Origin: Fuchsiella alkaliacetigena
GTDB taxonomy: Bacteria; Bacillota; Halanaerobiia; Halobacteroidales; Acetohalobiaceae
Assembly (NCBI RefSeq): GCF_023227765.1
Contig: NZ_JALKBZ010000026.1
Coordinates: 1-36,916, forward strand
DNA length: 36,916 nucleotides
Direction: 5' to 3'
In this document: positions 1-7,496 of the stretch, in pieces
Layout of the letters: each line of letters starts with the position of its first letter
Numbering within the stretch: the first letter of the stretch is position 1
The notes under the pieces: generated by a model
What the model was told of the DNA's origin: nothing
The model's input: the letters and a program-made list of their open reading frames with translations, nothing else
The model's database searches: none
Program-made: the position numbers and the translations under genes

Positions 1-74
1 GGAAAGCTGTATACGGGAGAACCGTACGTGCAGTTTGATGAGAGGTCCCAGCCGTGAGGCTGGTCCTACTCTAT
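1..74 (+). ncRNA. 3' end of a group II intron (domains V and VI)
   Basis: Bases 4-36 fold as a domain V hairpin: an AGC triad at 5-7 pairs with GTT at 33-35, there is a two-nucleotide type bulge around 26-27, and a GAGA-type loop sits at 17-21. Bases 37-74 fold as a domain VI hairpin (CCAGCC at 48-53 with GGCTGG at 58-63) and end in CCTACTCTAT, the type of 3' end seen in bacterial class C introns. The rest of the intron, including any maturase gene, lies to the left of the window. The class assignment is an inference from the tail alone. Confidence 0.8.
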
Positions 75-83
75 TGACTTTTA

Positions 84-112
84 TTGACAAAATATTAAGT
101 GGACTGTATAAT
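84..112 (+). promoter_or_regulatory. Sigma-A-type promoter for isocitrate dehydrogenase
   Basis: TTGACA at 84-89 and TATAAT at 107-112 are separated by exactly 17 bases, a perfect housekeeping promoter. The -35 box begins only about ten bases after the predicted intron 3' end, so the gene is transcribed independently of the intron. Confidence 0.85.
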
Positions 113-191
113 ATCATTGTCAATCTATAAAAGACTTATTATTAGTTGGCTATTTTAAAATAAATATATATATTTATTTGAGGAGGAATTA

Positions 192-1190
192 ATGATGCAT
201 AAAGTAACTTTAGTGCCTGGAGATGGAATTGGCCCTGAAGTAGCTCAGGCTGTGCAAAAGGTGATAGCAGCTAGCGGGGTGGAGATAGACTGGGAGGAAG
301 TAAATGCTGGGGCAGGAGTCATGGATGAATATGGGACTCCTTTACCGGAAATAGTTTTAGATTCTATTCGCAAGAATAAGGTGGCTTTAAAAGGGCCCAT
401 TACTACTCCGGTAGGTAGTGGCTTTCGGAGTGTAAATGTGGCTATTCGTAAGCAGTTGGATCTCTATGTTAATTTGCGTCCAGCTAAGACCTTTAAAGGA
501 GCACCAACTAAGTTTGAGAATATTGATTTAGTAATTTTTAGAGAGAATACAGAAGGGCTTTATTCTGGGGTTGAACATATGGTAGGTGAGGAAGCTGCCG
601 AGAGTATTAAGATTATTACTAAAAAGGCTTCGGCTAGAATTGTAAGGGCTGCTTTTGAATATGCCCAGCGAGAAGGTAGAAAGAGGGTAACAGCTGTACA
701 TAAGGCTAATATTATGAAGCTCAGTGATGGGTTGTTTTTAGATACGGCTCGTGAAGTAGCTGAGGACTATCCAGATATTGAGTTTGATGACCGTATTGTA
801 GATAATATGTGTATGCAGTTAGTGCAGCATCCCCAAGAGTATGATGTGTTAGTATTACCTAATTTTTATGGGGATATAGTTTCAGACCTCAGTGCAGGTT
901 TGATTGGTGGTTTAGGCTTAACTCCAGGAGCTAATATCGGTGATGAACTGGCGGTTTTTGAAGCAGTACACGGCAGTGCGCCTGATATTGCTGGGCAGAA
1001 TAAGGCTAATCCGATGGCCTTATTGTTGTCAGCTGTTTTAATGTTACGCCATTTGGAAGAAAAAGAGGCTGCTGATAGTATTGAAGCAGCTATAGCAGCT
1101 GTTTTGCTTGAAGCTGAGGTGCTAACTGCTGATTTAGGTGGGCAGGCTAGTACTACTGAGATTACCGAGGCCATTATTGAAAAACTGTAG
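192..1190 (+). CDS. NAD-dependent isocitrate dehydrogenase
   Basis: This 332-residue protein belongs to the isocitrate/isopropylmalate dehydrogenase family, which oxidatively decarboxylates 2-hydroxy acids in the cytoplasm. GDGIGPEV lies near residue 10. The phosphate/substrate motif SVNVAIR is the form found in isocitrate dehydrogenases, and [10 protein letters not shown] and [17 protein letters not shown] are also present. The cofactor loop reads HGSAPDIAG; Asp-Ile here marks NAD use, where NADP enzymes have Lys-Tyr. Homoisocitrate or isopropylmalate activity is less likely. Two adjacent ATG codons (192, 195) follow AGGAGG at 181-186; the second has the better spacing. The gene stands alone between its own promoter and terminator. 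Aconitase B is encoded 6 kb downstream and would supply its substrate. Confidence 0.88.
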   Translation: MMHKVTLVPGDGIGPEVAQAVQKVIAASGVEIDWEEVNAGAGVMDEYGTPLPEIVLDSIRKNKVALKGPITTPVGSGFRSVNVAIRKQLDLYVNLRPAKTFKGAPTKFENIDLVIFRENTEGLYSGVEHMVGEEAAESIKIITKKASARIVRAAFEYAQREGRKRVTAVHKANIMKLSDGLFLDTAREVAEDYPDIEFDDRIVDNMCMQLVQHPQEYDVLVLPNFYGDIVSDLSAGLIGGLGLTPGANIGDELAVFEAVHGSAPDIAGQNKANPMALLLSAVLMLRHLEEKEAADSIEAAIAAVLLEAEVLTADLGGQASTTEITEAIIEKL

Positions 1191-1205
1191 TTTTGATTGA
1201 GTAAA

Positions 1206-1240
1206 GGACACTATCTATTAACAGGTAGTGTTCTTTTTTT
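1206..1240 (+). terminator. Rho-independent terminator after isocitrate dehydrogenase
   Basis: A nine-pair stem (ACACTATCT with AGGTAGTGT, one G-T pair) is followed by a run of T at 1233-1240. Confidence 0.85.
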
Positions 1241-1289
1241 AGCGGTAATTTAGTAAAAATCACCTGTTGTGTAGTTGAAACAAAATTAA

Positions 1290-1540
1290 TATATTGTTGT
1301 AATCAAGTTCAAGGGCAGATCTGACGCAGATTACACAGATGGACGCAGATAGACACAGATAAGTTCAAAACATTAAAACCTTCTGACGCAGACTAAAACC
1401 TGACTAAGTTCTGACTAAACATTAAAACTATTAGTTCTTTAATTCTTTTAAGGTTTTATGTTTTTGTCAGATTTTAGTCGGAACTTAGTTTGTGTCAAAA
1501 AAGTTTTGAACTTTATCTTTTAACTTTAATGCAACAATTT
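1290..1540. repeat. Large palindromic intergenic element, copy 1
   Basis: The gap from 1241 to 1686 contains no gene. It holds an imperfect inverted repeat. The left arm, about 1362-1427 (AAGTTCAAAACATT ... GACTAAGTTCTGACTAAAC), pairs with the right arm, about 1456-1514 (GTTTTATG ... GTTTTGAACTT). The outer ends are ATATTGTTG at 1291 and CAACAATTT near 1532-1540. The left flank carries CAGAT-rich direct repeats (GACGCAGAT, CACAGAT) at 1320-1360. The same arms recur at 13863, 16241 and 24931. No reading frame or transposase is visible. Confidence 0.75.
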
Positions 1541-1686
1541 ATCTATATTGAACTAAAATTTAACTAGCAGAATGCGAAAAAATCACCTTTAGTTAAGGTT
1601 AATAACTTATTATTGCTAAAATTTGATAATATATCCAGGGTCAGCATAAACTATATAGAAAGTTGCAGGTAATAGGAGGAGTTAGC

Positions 1687-2385
1687 ATGAAAAAGGTGCT
1701 TAGAAATAGCTTTGCTTTAACTTTGCTTATGTTCTTGTTCTCTATTCCTTATATTTATTACTTTTATTATGTTTATCTGGCTCGGATGACAGTTGTTAGC
1801 TTCGCTACTGAAGCCGAGGTGTATATGATTGGTTTTTTACAGTTGTTAGGACTAGTTGTATTGGTGATCTCTGTTTCTAGTTTAATTGGTTTTACTGGGA
1901 GCGAAAAACTGGGTTTTAAGGGTTGGGGTGATTGGCAACTGATTAAGGAGAGTTTGCAGAAAATATTATTATTTGGTATTATAATAGCATTAGTTACTTA
2001 CCTATTCAGGGATTATCATTTGCTAAATGAGTTTAGAAGTTATTATCCGTCTTCTGTTATTTTACTTTCAGGGACTCCTTTATATATATCGATTTTTAAA
2101 GAGCTTTGTGCTAGATTTGGTTTAGTAACCTTATTAGCTGGTGTTTTTAAGACTGAACAGTTAGCTATTATTTTAGCAGCGATTATTTTTGCTATTGCTC
2201 AAATAGCAGTTTATCAGTTAATTGGAATCTTAACTCAGTTTGATTGGTTATTATTAACAGTTCTAATAGGAGAGTTAATAGTAAGTATTTTTTTAGGGTA
2301 TCTTTATTTAAAAAAGGGTTTAGGAATGAGTGTAGCAGTTTCATTTGTAGCTAATTTGAGATTAATGCTTTTATTTTTCGTTTAA
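1687..2385 (+). CDS. CPBP-type integral membrane protein lacking catalytic residues
   Basis: This is a 232-residue, highly hydrophobic protein with about six to seven membrane segments. I place the start at ATG 1687, seven bases after AGGAGG, rather than at the upstream start. The C-terminal half resembles the CPBP (CAAX protease and bacteriocin-processing) fold, with the usual motifs degraded. The EExxxR position reads KELCAR, the FxxxH position reads FAIAQ, and the final HxxxN position reads SFVAN. The segment before it, LGYLYLKKG, fits the family's GxxLGxLYxxTG stretch. If the assignment is right, this is a pseudo-protease, perhaps a membrane scaffold or immunity-type protein. The family call is my reading of weak motifs. 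The gene sits 30 bases upstream of an amidohydrolase gene and is probably cotranscribed with it. Confidence 0.6.
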   Translation: MKKVLRNSFALTLLMFLFSIPYIYYFYYVYLARMTVVSFATEAEVYMIGFLQLLGLVVLVISVSSLIGFTGSEKLGFKGWGDWQLIKESLQKILLFGIIIALVTYLFRDYHLLNEFRSYYPSSVILLSGTPLYISIFKELCARFGLVTLLAGVFKTEQLAIILAAIIFAIAQIAVYQLIGILTQFDWLLLTVLIGELIVSIFLGYLYLKKGLGMSVAVSFVANLRLMLLFFV

Positions 2386-2415
2386 GTGGATTAGCTTTAA
2401 TAGGGGGAGTGAGAG

Positions 2416-3231
2416 ATGAATATAGTTGATGTGCATACGCATATTTTTCCAGTGGATAGGGCTCAAAAGGCAGTAAATCACCTAGAAGACTACTATGGTT
2501 TTCAGGTAAAGTGCCAAGGAATTTTGGCTGAGCTGGAGCGGGAGATTGACAAGGCTAATTTAGATAAAGCTATCTTAAATGTGGTCGCTTTAATTCCAGA
2601 GTCGGTGCAATGTATTAATAACTGGTTAATGAGTTTAGATAGTTCCAATTTAATTAAGTTTGGAGCTCTTCATCCAGAGTATAAAAATTTAGAAGAGGAA
2701 GTAGCTAGACTTAAGAAAGCTGGAATTAAAGGGATTAAACTACATGCAGACTTTCAGAACTTTGATCTGTTATCGGAAGATGCTTATGCTATGTATGAAG
2801 CTCTGGGAGAAGACTTTGTAATTTTATTTCATATTGGTGATAATTCGGAAAACTTACATAATCAATCCACTACTCCTAGTAAGTTAGCTCAGGTAATAGA
2901 AGATTTTACGGACTTGAAGGTAATTGCTGCTCATTTGGGTGGCTTTCAAATGTGGGCTGAGGCTAAAAAATCTTTAATTGGTAAAGATATTTATATAGAT
3001 ACCTCTAATACTTATCATTATCTTTCAAACAAGGAGATGGAGAGTTTAATCAAAGAACATGGGATAGATAAGGTCTTATTTGGTTCCGATTACCCTTTAA
3101 CTAATCCAGCTACGGCTATTCAAGAGCTGCAACAGCTAGAGCTCACTTCACAGGAACTGGAGAAAATATTAGGTCAGAATGCTTTAGATTTATTAGCAGA
3201 ATTAGATGTAGATAGGAGTGGTAGTGATTAA
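2416..3231 (+). CDS. Amidohydrolase-2 family metal-dependent hydrolase
   Basis: This 271-residue TIM-barrel hydrolase belongs to the amidohydrolase-related group (PF04909-like). It begins MNIVDVHTHIF, with the metal-binding HxH at residues 7 and 9. Further family landmarks are GIKLHADFQ around residue 100, FHIGDN near 142, AAHLGG near 175 and FGSDYPLT near 230, where the Asp is the expected catalytic residue. Members of the family hydrolyse or decarboxylate small carboxylated substrates; the substrate cannot be told here. AGGGGGAG ahead of ATG 2416 is a good ribosome binding site. Its last eight bases overlap the start of the rRNA methyltransferase gene, so the two are translationally coupled. 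Confidence 0.82.
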   Translation: MNIVDVHTHIFPVDRAQKAVNHLEDYYGFQVKCQGILAELEREIDKANLDKAILNVVALIPESVQCINNWLMSLDSSNLIKFGALHPEYKNLEEEVARLKKAGIKGIKLHADFQNFDLLSEDAYAMYEALGEDFVILFHIGDNSENLHNQSTTPSKLAQVIEDFTDLKVIAAHLGGFQMWAEAKKSLIGKDIYIDTSNTYHYLSNKEMESLIKEHGIDKVLFGSDYPLTNPATAIQELQQLELTSQELEKILGQNALDLLAELDVDRSGSD

Positions 3232-4594
3232 TACTAAACCAGTGACTTTAGGAGATAAAGTAGTGATAGAATTAGAGAATTTAGCTTATGGGGGTGAAGT
3301 AGTAGGTAGAAAGGATGGTTTTGCTGTTTTTGTAACTGAAGGTGTGCCTGGGGAAAAGGTTAAGGCTCAGGTTACTCAGGTCAAAAATAATTATGCTCGA
3401 GCAGAGATCGTTGAACTGCTGGAAAGTGATAGCGAACGAGTAGAAGGTCAATGTGTGGTTAATTCAGACTGTGGAGGCTGTCAGTTACAGCATATTGATT
3501 ATCAAGCTCAATTAAAATATAAGCAACAGCTGGTTAAGGATGCTTTGGAGAGAATAGCTAAGTTACCTCAAGTAGAGGTTAAAGAGGTAATTGGGATGGA
3601 GAACCCTTACTTTTATCGGAATAAGGCCCAGTTTTCAGTAACTGAACGTGATGAAGAGCTGATTGCTGGTTTTTATGCTGCTGGAACTCATCAAGTGGTA
3701 GATTTTGAGGACTGCTTGATTCAACATCAGTTAATTAATAGGGTAAAAAGAGAGGCTGTGCAGCTTTTAGCAGATTCTCCACTTTCAGTTTATGATCCTG
3801 TAACGGGAGAAGGATTGCTTAAAAATTTAGTGATTAGAGTTGGAGTCTGTACTAATCAAGCTATGTTATTGTGGGTAACTAATGAAAGAGAATCCTATTT
3901 ATTGAAGGAACTTAGTGAACAGCTTTTGAAGAGAGTTCCTGAATTAATTAGCGTACATCAAAATATTAATCGAGAACAGACTAGTGTGGTTTTAGGAGCT
4001 GAGACTATTTTATTGGCTGGGGAAGCTCAGATTACGGACTATATCGGCGAGGTTATGTATCGGATTTCTCCGGAATCTTTTTTTCAGGTCAATACCTTAC
4101 AGGCTAAAGAGCTTTATGAACAGATATTGGAGCAGGCTGATTTAACTGGAGATGAGGTAGTGGTAGATGCTTACTGCGGTTTAGGTTCGATTTCGCTTTA
4201 TGTAGCTGCTTATTGTGAGCAGGTTTACGGAATTGAGCTTAACTTTCAGGCTATAGAGGATGCTAGGGAGAATGCTCGTTTAAATGGAATCGAGAATGTG
4301 CAGTTTAGAGGTGGAGAAACAAGTGAGATTTTACCTCAACTGATAAGTGAAGGAGTAGAAGCTGAAGTGTTAATTGTGGACCCTCCCCGTAAAGGTTGTC
4401 ATCCAGAAGTTTTGAACTCTGTGCAGGAGCTAGGGCCAGCTAAGATTATCTATGTTTCCTGTGATCCTAGTAGTTTAGCTAGAGATTTAAAGAAGTTAAC
4501 TACTTTAGGCTATCAAGTTAAAGAGGTTCAGCCAGTGGATATGTTTCCGCAGACTTATCATATTGAGACGGTGACTATCTTGGAATTAGCTTAG
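3224..4594 (+). CDS. rlmD: 23S rRNA (uracil-C5)-methyltransferase, RlmD/RlmCD family
   Basis: This is an SAM-dependent tRNA/rRNA uracil-5-methyltransferase of about 456 residues. An N-terminal TRAM domain (to about residue 60) is followed by a [4Fe-4S] cluster motif C-x5-C-x2-C (CVVNSDCGGC) with a fourth Cys in EDCLIQ. The SAM motif is VVDAYCGLGSISLYVA, and the catalytic nucleophile motif is VSCDPSSLARDL. In E. coli RlmD methylates U1939; Firmicute homologues can modify two sites, so the exact target is open. I chose GTG 3224 because AGGAG at 3214-3218 lies five bases before it; the GTG at 3218 overlaps that ribosome binding site. The start lies inside the end of the amidohydrolase gene. Confidence 0.88.
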   Translation: MINTKPVTLGDKVVIELENLAYGGEVVGRKDGFAVFVTEGVPGEKVKAQVTQVKNNYARAEIVELLESDSERVEGQCVVNSDCGGCQLQHIDYQAQLKYKQQLVKDALERIAKLPQVEVKEVIGMENPYFYRNKAQFSVTERDEELIAGFYAAGTHQVVDFEDCLIQHQLINRVKREAVQLLADSPLSVYDPVTGEGLLKNLVIRVGVCTNQAMLLWVTNERESYLLKELSEQLLKRVPELISVHQNINREQTSVVLGAETILLAGEAQITDYIGEVMYRISPESFFQVNTLQAKELYEQILEQADLTGDEVVVDAYCGLGSISLYVAAYCEQVYGIELNFQAIEDARENARLNGIENVQFRGGETSEILPQLISEGVEAEVLIVDPPRKGCHPEVLNSVQELGPAKIIYVSCDPSSLARDLKKLTTLGYQVKEVQPVDMFPQTYHIETVTILELA

Positions 4595-4680
4595 AATAAT
4601 GTATAACTTAACTGTTGATTGTGGATACTAAACCTAAATTTACTTTAAGTTGGATTAATTAAACAGGAGGAATTAAGTTT

Positions 4681-4881
4681 ATGAAAACAGGAACAGTTAA
4701 GTGGTTTGATAGTCAAAAAGGTTATGGATTTATTGAGACTCCGGAGGAAGAGGATGTGTTTGTTCATTACTCTGCTATTGAAGAGGAGGGCTATAAGTCC
4801 TTAGAAGAAGGCGAAAGAGTTGAATTTGAGGTTGTGGAGTCCGATAAAGGGTTTCAAGCAGCTAATGTAATGAAAATATAA
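4681..4881 (+). CDS. Cold-shock protein, CspA family
   Basis: This is a 66-residue single cold-shock domain that binds single-stranded nucleic acid. RNP1 appears as KGYGFIET and RNP2 as VFVHYSAI, after the typical [12 protein letters not shown] opening. It is full length for the family and acidic. AGGAGG ends about eight bases before the ATG. The gene is monocistronic, with a short leader and a strong terminator right after it. These proteins act as RNA chaperones for translation and often for growth-phase or cold adaptation. Confidence 0.95.
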   Translation: MKTGTVKWFDSQKGYGFIETPEEEDVFVHYSAIEEEGYKSLEEGERVEFEVVESDKGFQAANVMKI

Positions 4882-4910
4882 ATTGAGAAGTCCAAATTAG
4901 ATAATGAATA

Positions 4911-4937
4911 GGGCCCTGGCTGCGGCTAGGGCTTTTT
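4911..4937 (+). terminator. Rho-independent terminator after the cold-shock gene
   Basis: GCCCTGGC (4913-4920) pairs with GCTAGGGC (4925-4932) across a TGCG loop and is followed by five T. The stem contains a GGGCCC site. From 4938 to 5138 I see no gene. Confidence 0.9.
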
Positions 4938-5138
4938 AAGTTATTTAATTTGATTTTAATGGGAGGAGATTTAAGTAAAGAAGTAGAATTGAGAAAAAGA
5001 GAACAAATTTGGAAAGGAGATGATTAAAGAGCTATTAAAAGTGGTAAATATTTTAGATTTTCAAAGTGATTTGGTGAGATATAATTTGTAGTTTTATTGA
5101 ATTGAAAATGCTAACAGAATAAACTTGGAGGAAATTGA

Positions 5139-5432
5139 ATGCAAAAAGATATGATGGATATAGATATGGAATCTTTGGAAGAAAAGGCTCAACTGCTTAA
5201 AGCCTTATCTCATCCGGCACGCTTATGTATAGTTAAAAGATTATTGGATATTGGTAGCTGTAATGTGTCTCAGATTCAAAAGTATTTAAATATTCCTCAA
5301 CCTACAGTTTCTCAACACTTAACTAAGTTGAAATCTGTAGATGTTATTGAAGGTAGCAGAGATGGAATAGAGATTAATTATTCAGTAGTTAGCAAAGAGG
5401 TTAAAGAGATAATTAGAATCTTTTTTAACTGA
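5139..5432 (+). CDS. ArsR-family winged-helix repressor
   Basis: This is a 97-residue DNA-binding protein of the ArsR/SmtB family. It has the typical KALSHPARLCIVKRLL opening helix and the recognition helix region PQPTVSQHLTKLK, followed by a beta wing. The classical metal motif ELCVCDL is replaced by GSCNVSQI, leaving Cys30 and Cys41. This is compatible with thiol, persulfide or redox sensing as in BigR/SqrR-type members, but no sensing role is proven. It lies 32 bases upstream of the start of a persulfide/CoA-disulfide reductase-rhodanese gene, and the two probably form an autoregulated operon. A TATAAT at 5080-5085 is a candidate -10 box with only a weak -35. Confidence 0.9.
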   Translation: MQKDMMDIDMESLEEKAQLLKALSHPARLCIVKRLLDIGSCNVSQIQKYLNIPQPTVSQHLTKLKSVDVIEGSRDGIEINYSVVSKEVKEIIRIFFN

Positions 5433-5464
5433 TTATAAAACTTAATTTGGGAGGGAGATCTAAA

Positions 5465-7390
5465 ATGGCTAAAAAAGTGCTAATTGTAGGTGGAGTAGCT
5501 GGAGGTGCTAGTACAGCAGCTCGTTTGAGAAGGATGGACGAGAATGTAGAAATTATTATCTTTGAAAAAGGAGACTATATCTCTTTTGCTAACTGTGGAC
5601 TGCCTTATTATATAGGGGGAAGTATCGAGTCTAGAGAGGAACTGTTGATACAGACTCCTAAAGCTGTTCAGGATAGGTTTAATATAGACGTTAGGGTTAA
5701 GAATGAAGTAATCGGGATAGAGCCTGAAGAGCAAGTGGTGAAGGTTAAGGACTATGAAGAAGATAAAGAGTATATTGAGGACTATGATTTTTTGGTGTTA
5801 TCTCCTGGAGCTGAACCGATTAAGCCGCCTATTCCGGGTGTAGATAACGAAAGGATCTTTACTTTAAGAGATATTCCTGATACCGATCAGATTAAGAAGC
5901 ATGTTTTAACTAATGATCCTCAAAAAGCAGTAGTAGTGGGTGGGGGATTTATTGGCTTAGAAATGGCTGAAAATCTGCATCAGCAAGGTTTGGAGGTAGC
6001 GGTAGTGGAGATGGCTGAACAGGTGATGGCTCCCCTGGATTACGAGATGGCAGCTGTTGTTCATAATCATTTGCGAGAGCAGGGGATAGAGCTTTATTTA
6101 GAAAATGGAGTAACTGCTTTTGAGGAAGAAGAAGTTGTTTTAGCAAATGGTCAAAGCTTGGCAGCTGACTTAATTATGTTATCTATTGGGGTCAAGCCAC
6201 AGTCTGAGTTAGCTAAACAGGCTGGTTTGAAAATAGGAGAACGCGGGGGAATTGTAGTTAACGATTATTTGCAGACTTCCGATGAGAATATTTATGCTTT
6301 AGGTGATGCTATTGAGGTACAGGACTATGTAATGGGTAATCAAGTGCATATTCCTTTGGCGGGCCCGGCTAATAAACAAGGTAGGATTGTGGCTAATAAC
6401 TTAACTGGTGCTGAAGAAAAGTTTAAAGGAACTCAGGGGACTGCGGTAGTTAAGGTTTTTGACTTAACGGTAGCTACTACAGGGATGAATGAAAAGCGAC
6501 TCCAGGAGTTAGGTATAGACTACCATGCTTCCTTTACTGTTTCTCCTTCAAATGCAGGTTACTATCCAGGTTCTACTTCGATGATTATCAAGACTTTATT
6601 TAATACTCAAAGTGGTCAGCTCTTGGGAGCTCAAATCATTGGTAAAAAAGGCGTTGATAAACGAATTGATATCATGGCTACAGCTTTGAGATTTGGGAAA
6701 ACAGTTTTTGATTTACAGGAGCTTGAATTAGCCTATGCTCCTCCTTACTCTTCGGCTAAGAGTCCTGTTAACATGGCTGGTTTTGTAGCTGGAAATATCA
6801 TCGAAGGAACGATGGAGATTATCCATTGGGGGCAGTTAGCAGAATTGGATTGGGATGAGGCCTTTTTATTAGATGTGAGAACTAAGGCAGAGTATCATGC
6901 TAGTAGATTTGAGTCAGCTGTTAATATTCCTGTGGATGAGTTGCGATCTAGACTGAATGAAATTCCTGCTGATAAAGAGATAGTAGTTCACTGTCGAATA
7001 GGAGTTAGAGCTTATATTGCTGCTCGGATTTTGATGCAAAAAGGCTGGGATAAGGTTAGGAATTTAAGCGGCGGTTTTATGATTTACGAGGAAGTTTATC
7101 AAGATCAGTTGGCTAGAGGTCTAGCAGAGGACTTAGGTATGGAGATTGTAGAAGGTCGAGAAGGGATTAAGCCTTCCAGCAAGGAAGCTGAACTTGATCT
7201 TTCCCAGGGGCTAACCTTAACCTTGTTAGTTCAGGAGCGCTTGAAAGATCTAGAAGCTGGCGGTGTATTGAAGGTGGTAGTGAAGGAAGAAGAAGCTAAA
7301 GAGGAGCTCTTGGACTGGTGTGAAGATAGCGAACATCAATTATTAGAAGTAGTGGAAGAGGATAACTATATTATTCAGATTAGAAAGTAG
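5465..7390 (+). CDS. CoA-disulfide/persulfide reductase-rhodanese fusion with TusA-like tail
   Basis: This is a 641-residue three-part protein. Residues 1 to about 450 are an FAD- and NAD(P)H-dependent CoA-disulfide reductase: the dinucleotide fold is VLIVGGVAGGAS, the single redox Cys44 sits in SFANCGLPYY, and a second fold is VVVGGGFIGLEMAE. Residues 460-560 are a rhodanese domain with active-site Cys510 in VHCRIGVRAY. Residues 575-641 resemble TusA/SirA (family ending HxLL...IRK), but GLxCPxP reads GLTLTLL, so the catalytic Cys and both prolines are gone. Known CoADR-rhodanese fusions reduce CoA-persulfides or polysulfide and release sulfide. I chose ATG 5465 after GGAGGGAG rather than the upstream TTG. 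The adjacent ArsR gene is the likely regulator. Confidence 0.88.
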   Translation: MAKKVLIVGGVAGGASTAARLRRMDENVEIIIFEKGDYISFANCGLPYYIGGSIESREELLIQTPKAVQDRFNIDVRVKNEVIGIEPEEQVVKVKDYEEDKEYIEDYDFLVLSPGAEPIKPPIPGVDNERIFTLRDIPDTDQIKKHVLTNDPQKAVVVGGGFIGLEMAENLHQQGLEVAVVEMAEQVMAPLDYEMAAVVHNHLREQGIELYLENGVTAFEEEEVVLANGQSLAADLIMLSIGVKPQSELAKQAGLKIGERGGIVVNDYLQTSDENIYALGDAIEVQDYVMGNQVHIPLAGPANKQGRIVANNLTGAEEKFKGTQGTAVVKVFDLTVATTGMNEKRLQELGIDYHASFTVSPSNAGYYPGSTSMIIKTLFNTQSGQLLGAQIIGKKGVDKRIDIMATALRFGKTVFDLQELELAYAPPYSSAKSPVNMAGFVAGNIIEGTMEIIHWGQLAELDWDEAFLLDVRTKAEYHASRFESAVNIPVDELRSRLNEIPADKEIVVHCRIGVRAYIAARILMQKGWDKVRNLSGGFMIYEEVYQDQLARGLAEDLGMEIVEGREGIKPSSKEAELDLSQGLTLTLLVQERLKDLEAGGVLKVVVKEEEAKEELLDWCEDSEHQLLEVVEEDNYIIQIRK

Positions 7391-7430
7391 AGCTGGGACT
7401 GATTTTTAGCTAGAGATAAGTCTTGTTGAG

Positions 7431-7459
7431 TTGTAAAATCAGTGAATTTAATGTATAAT
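7431..7459 (+). promoter_or_regulatory. Promoter for aconitase
   Basis: TTGTAA (7431-7436) and TATAAT (7454-7459) are 17 bases apart. The -35 box is weak and the -10 box perfect. Confidence 0.55.
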
Positions 7460-7496
7460 TTAAGGCAGTGACTTTAGTAATTTTTAAGGAGGCGAA

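Noticed and set aside
866-1174. 102-codon minus-strand frame within isocitrate dehydrogenase
   Set aside because: It is a shadow of a well-conserved gene, has low-complexity Ser/Ala content and no ribosome binding site.
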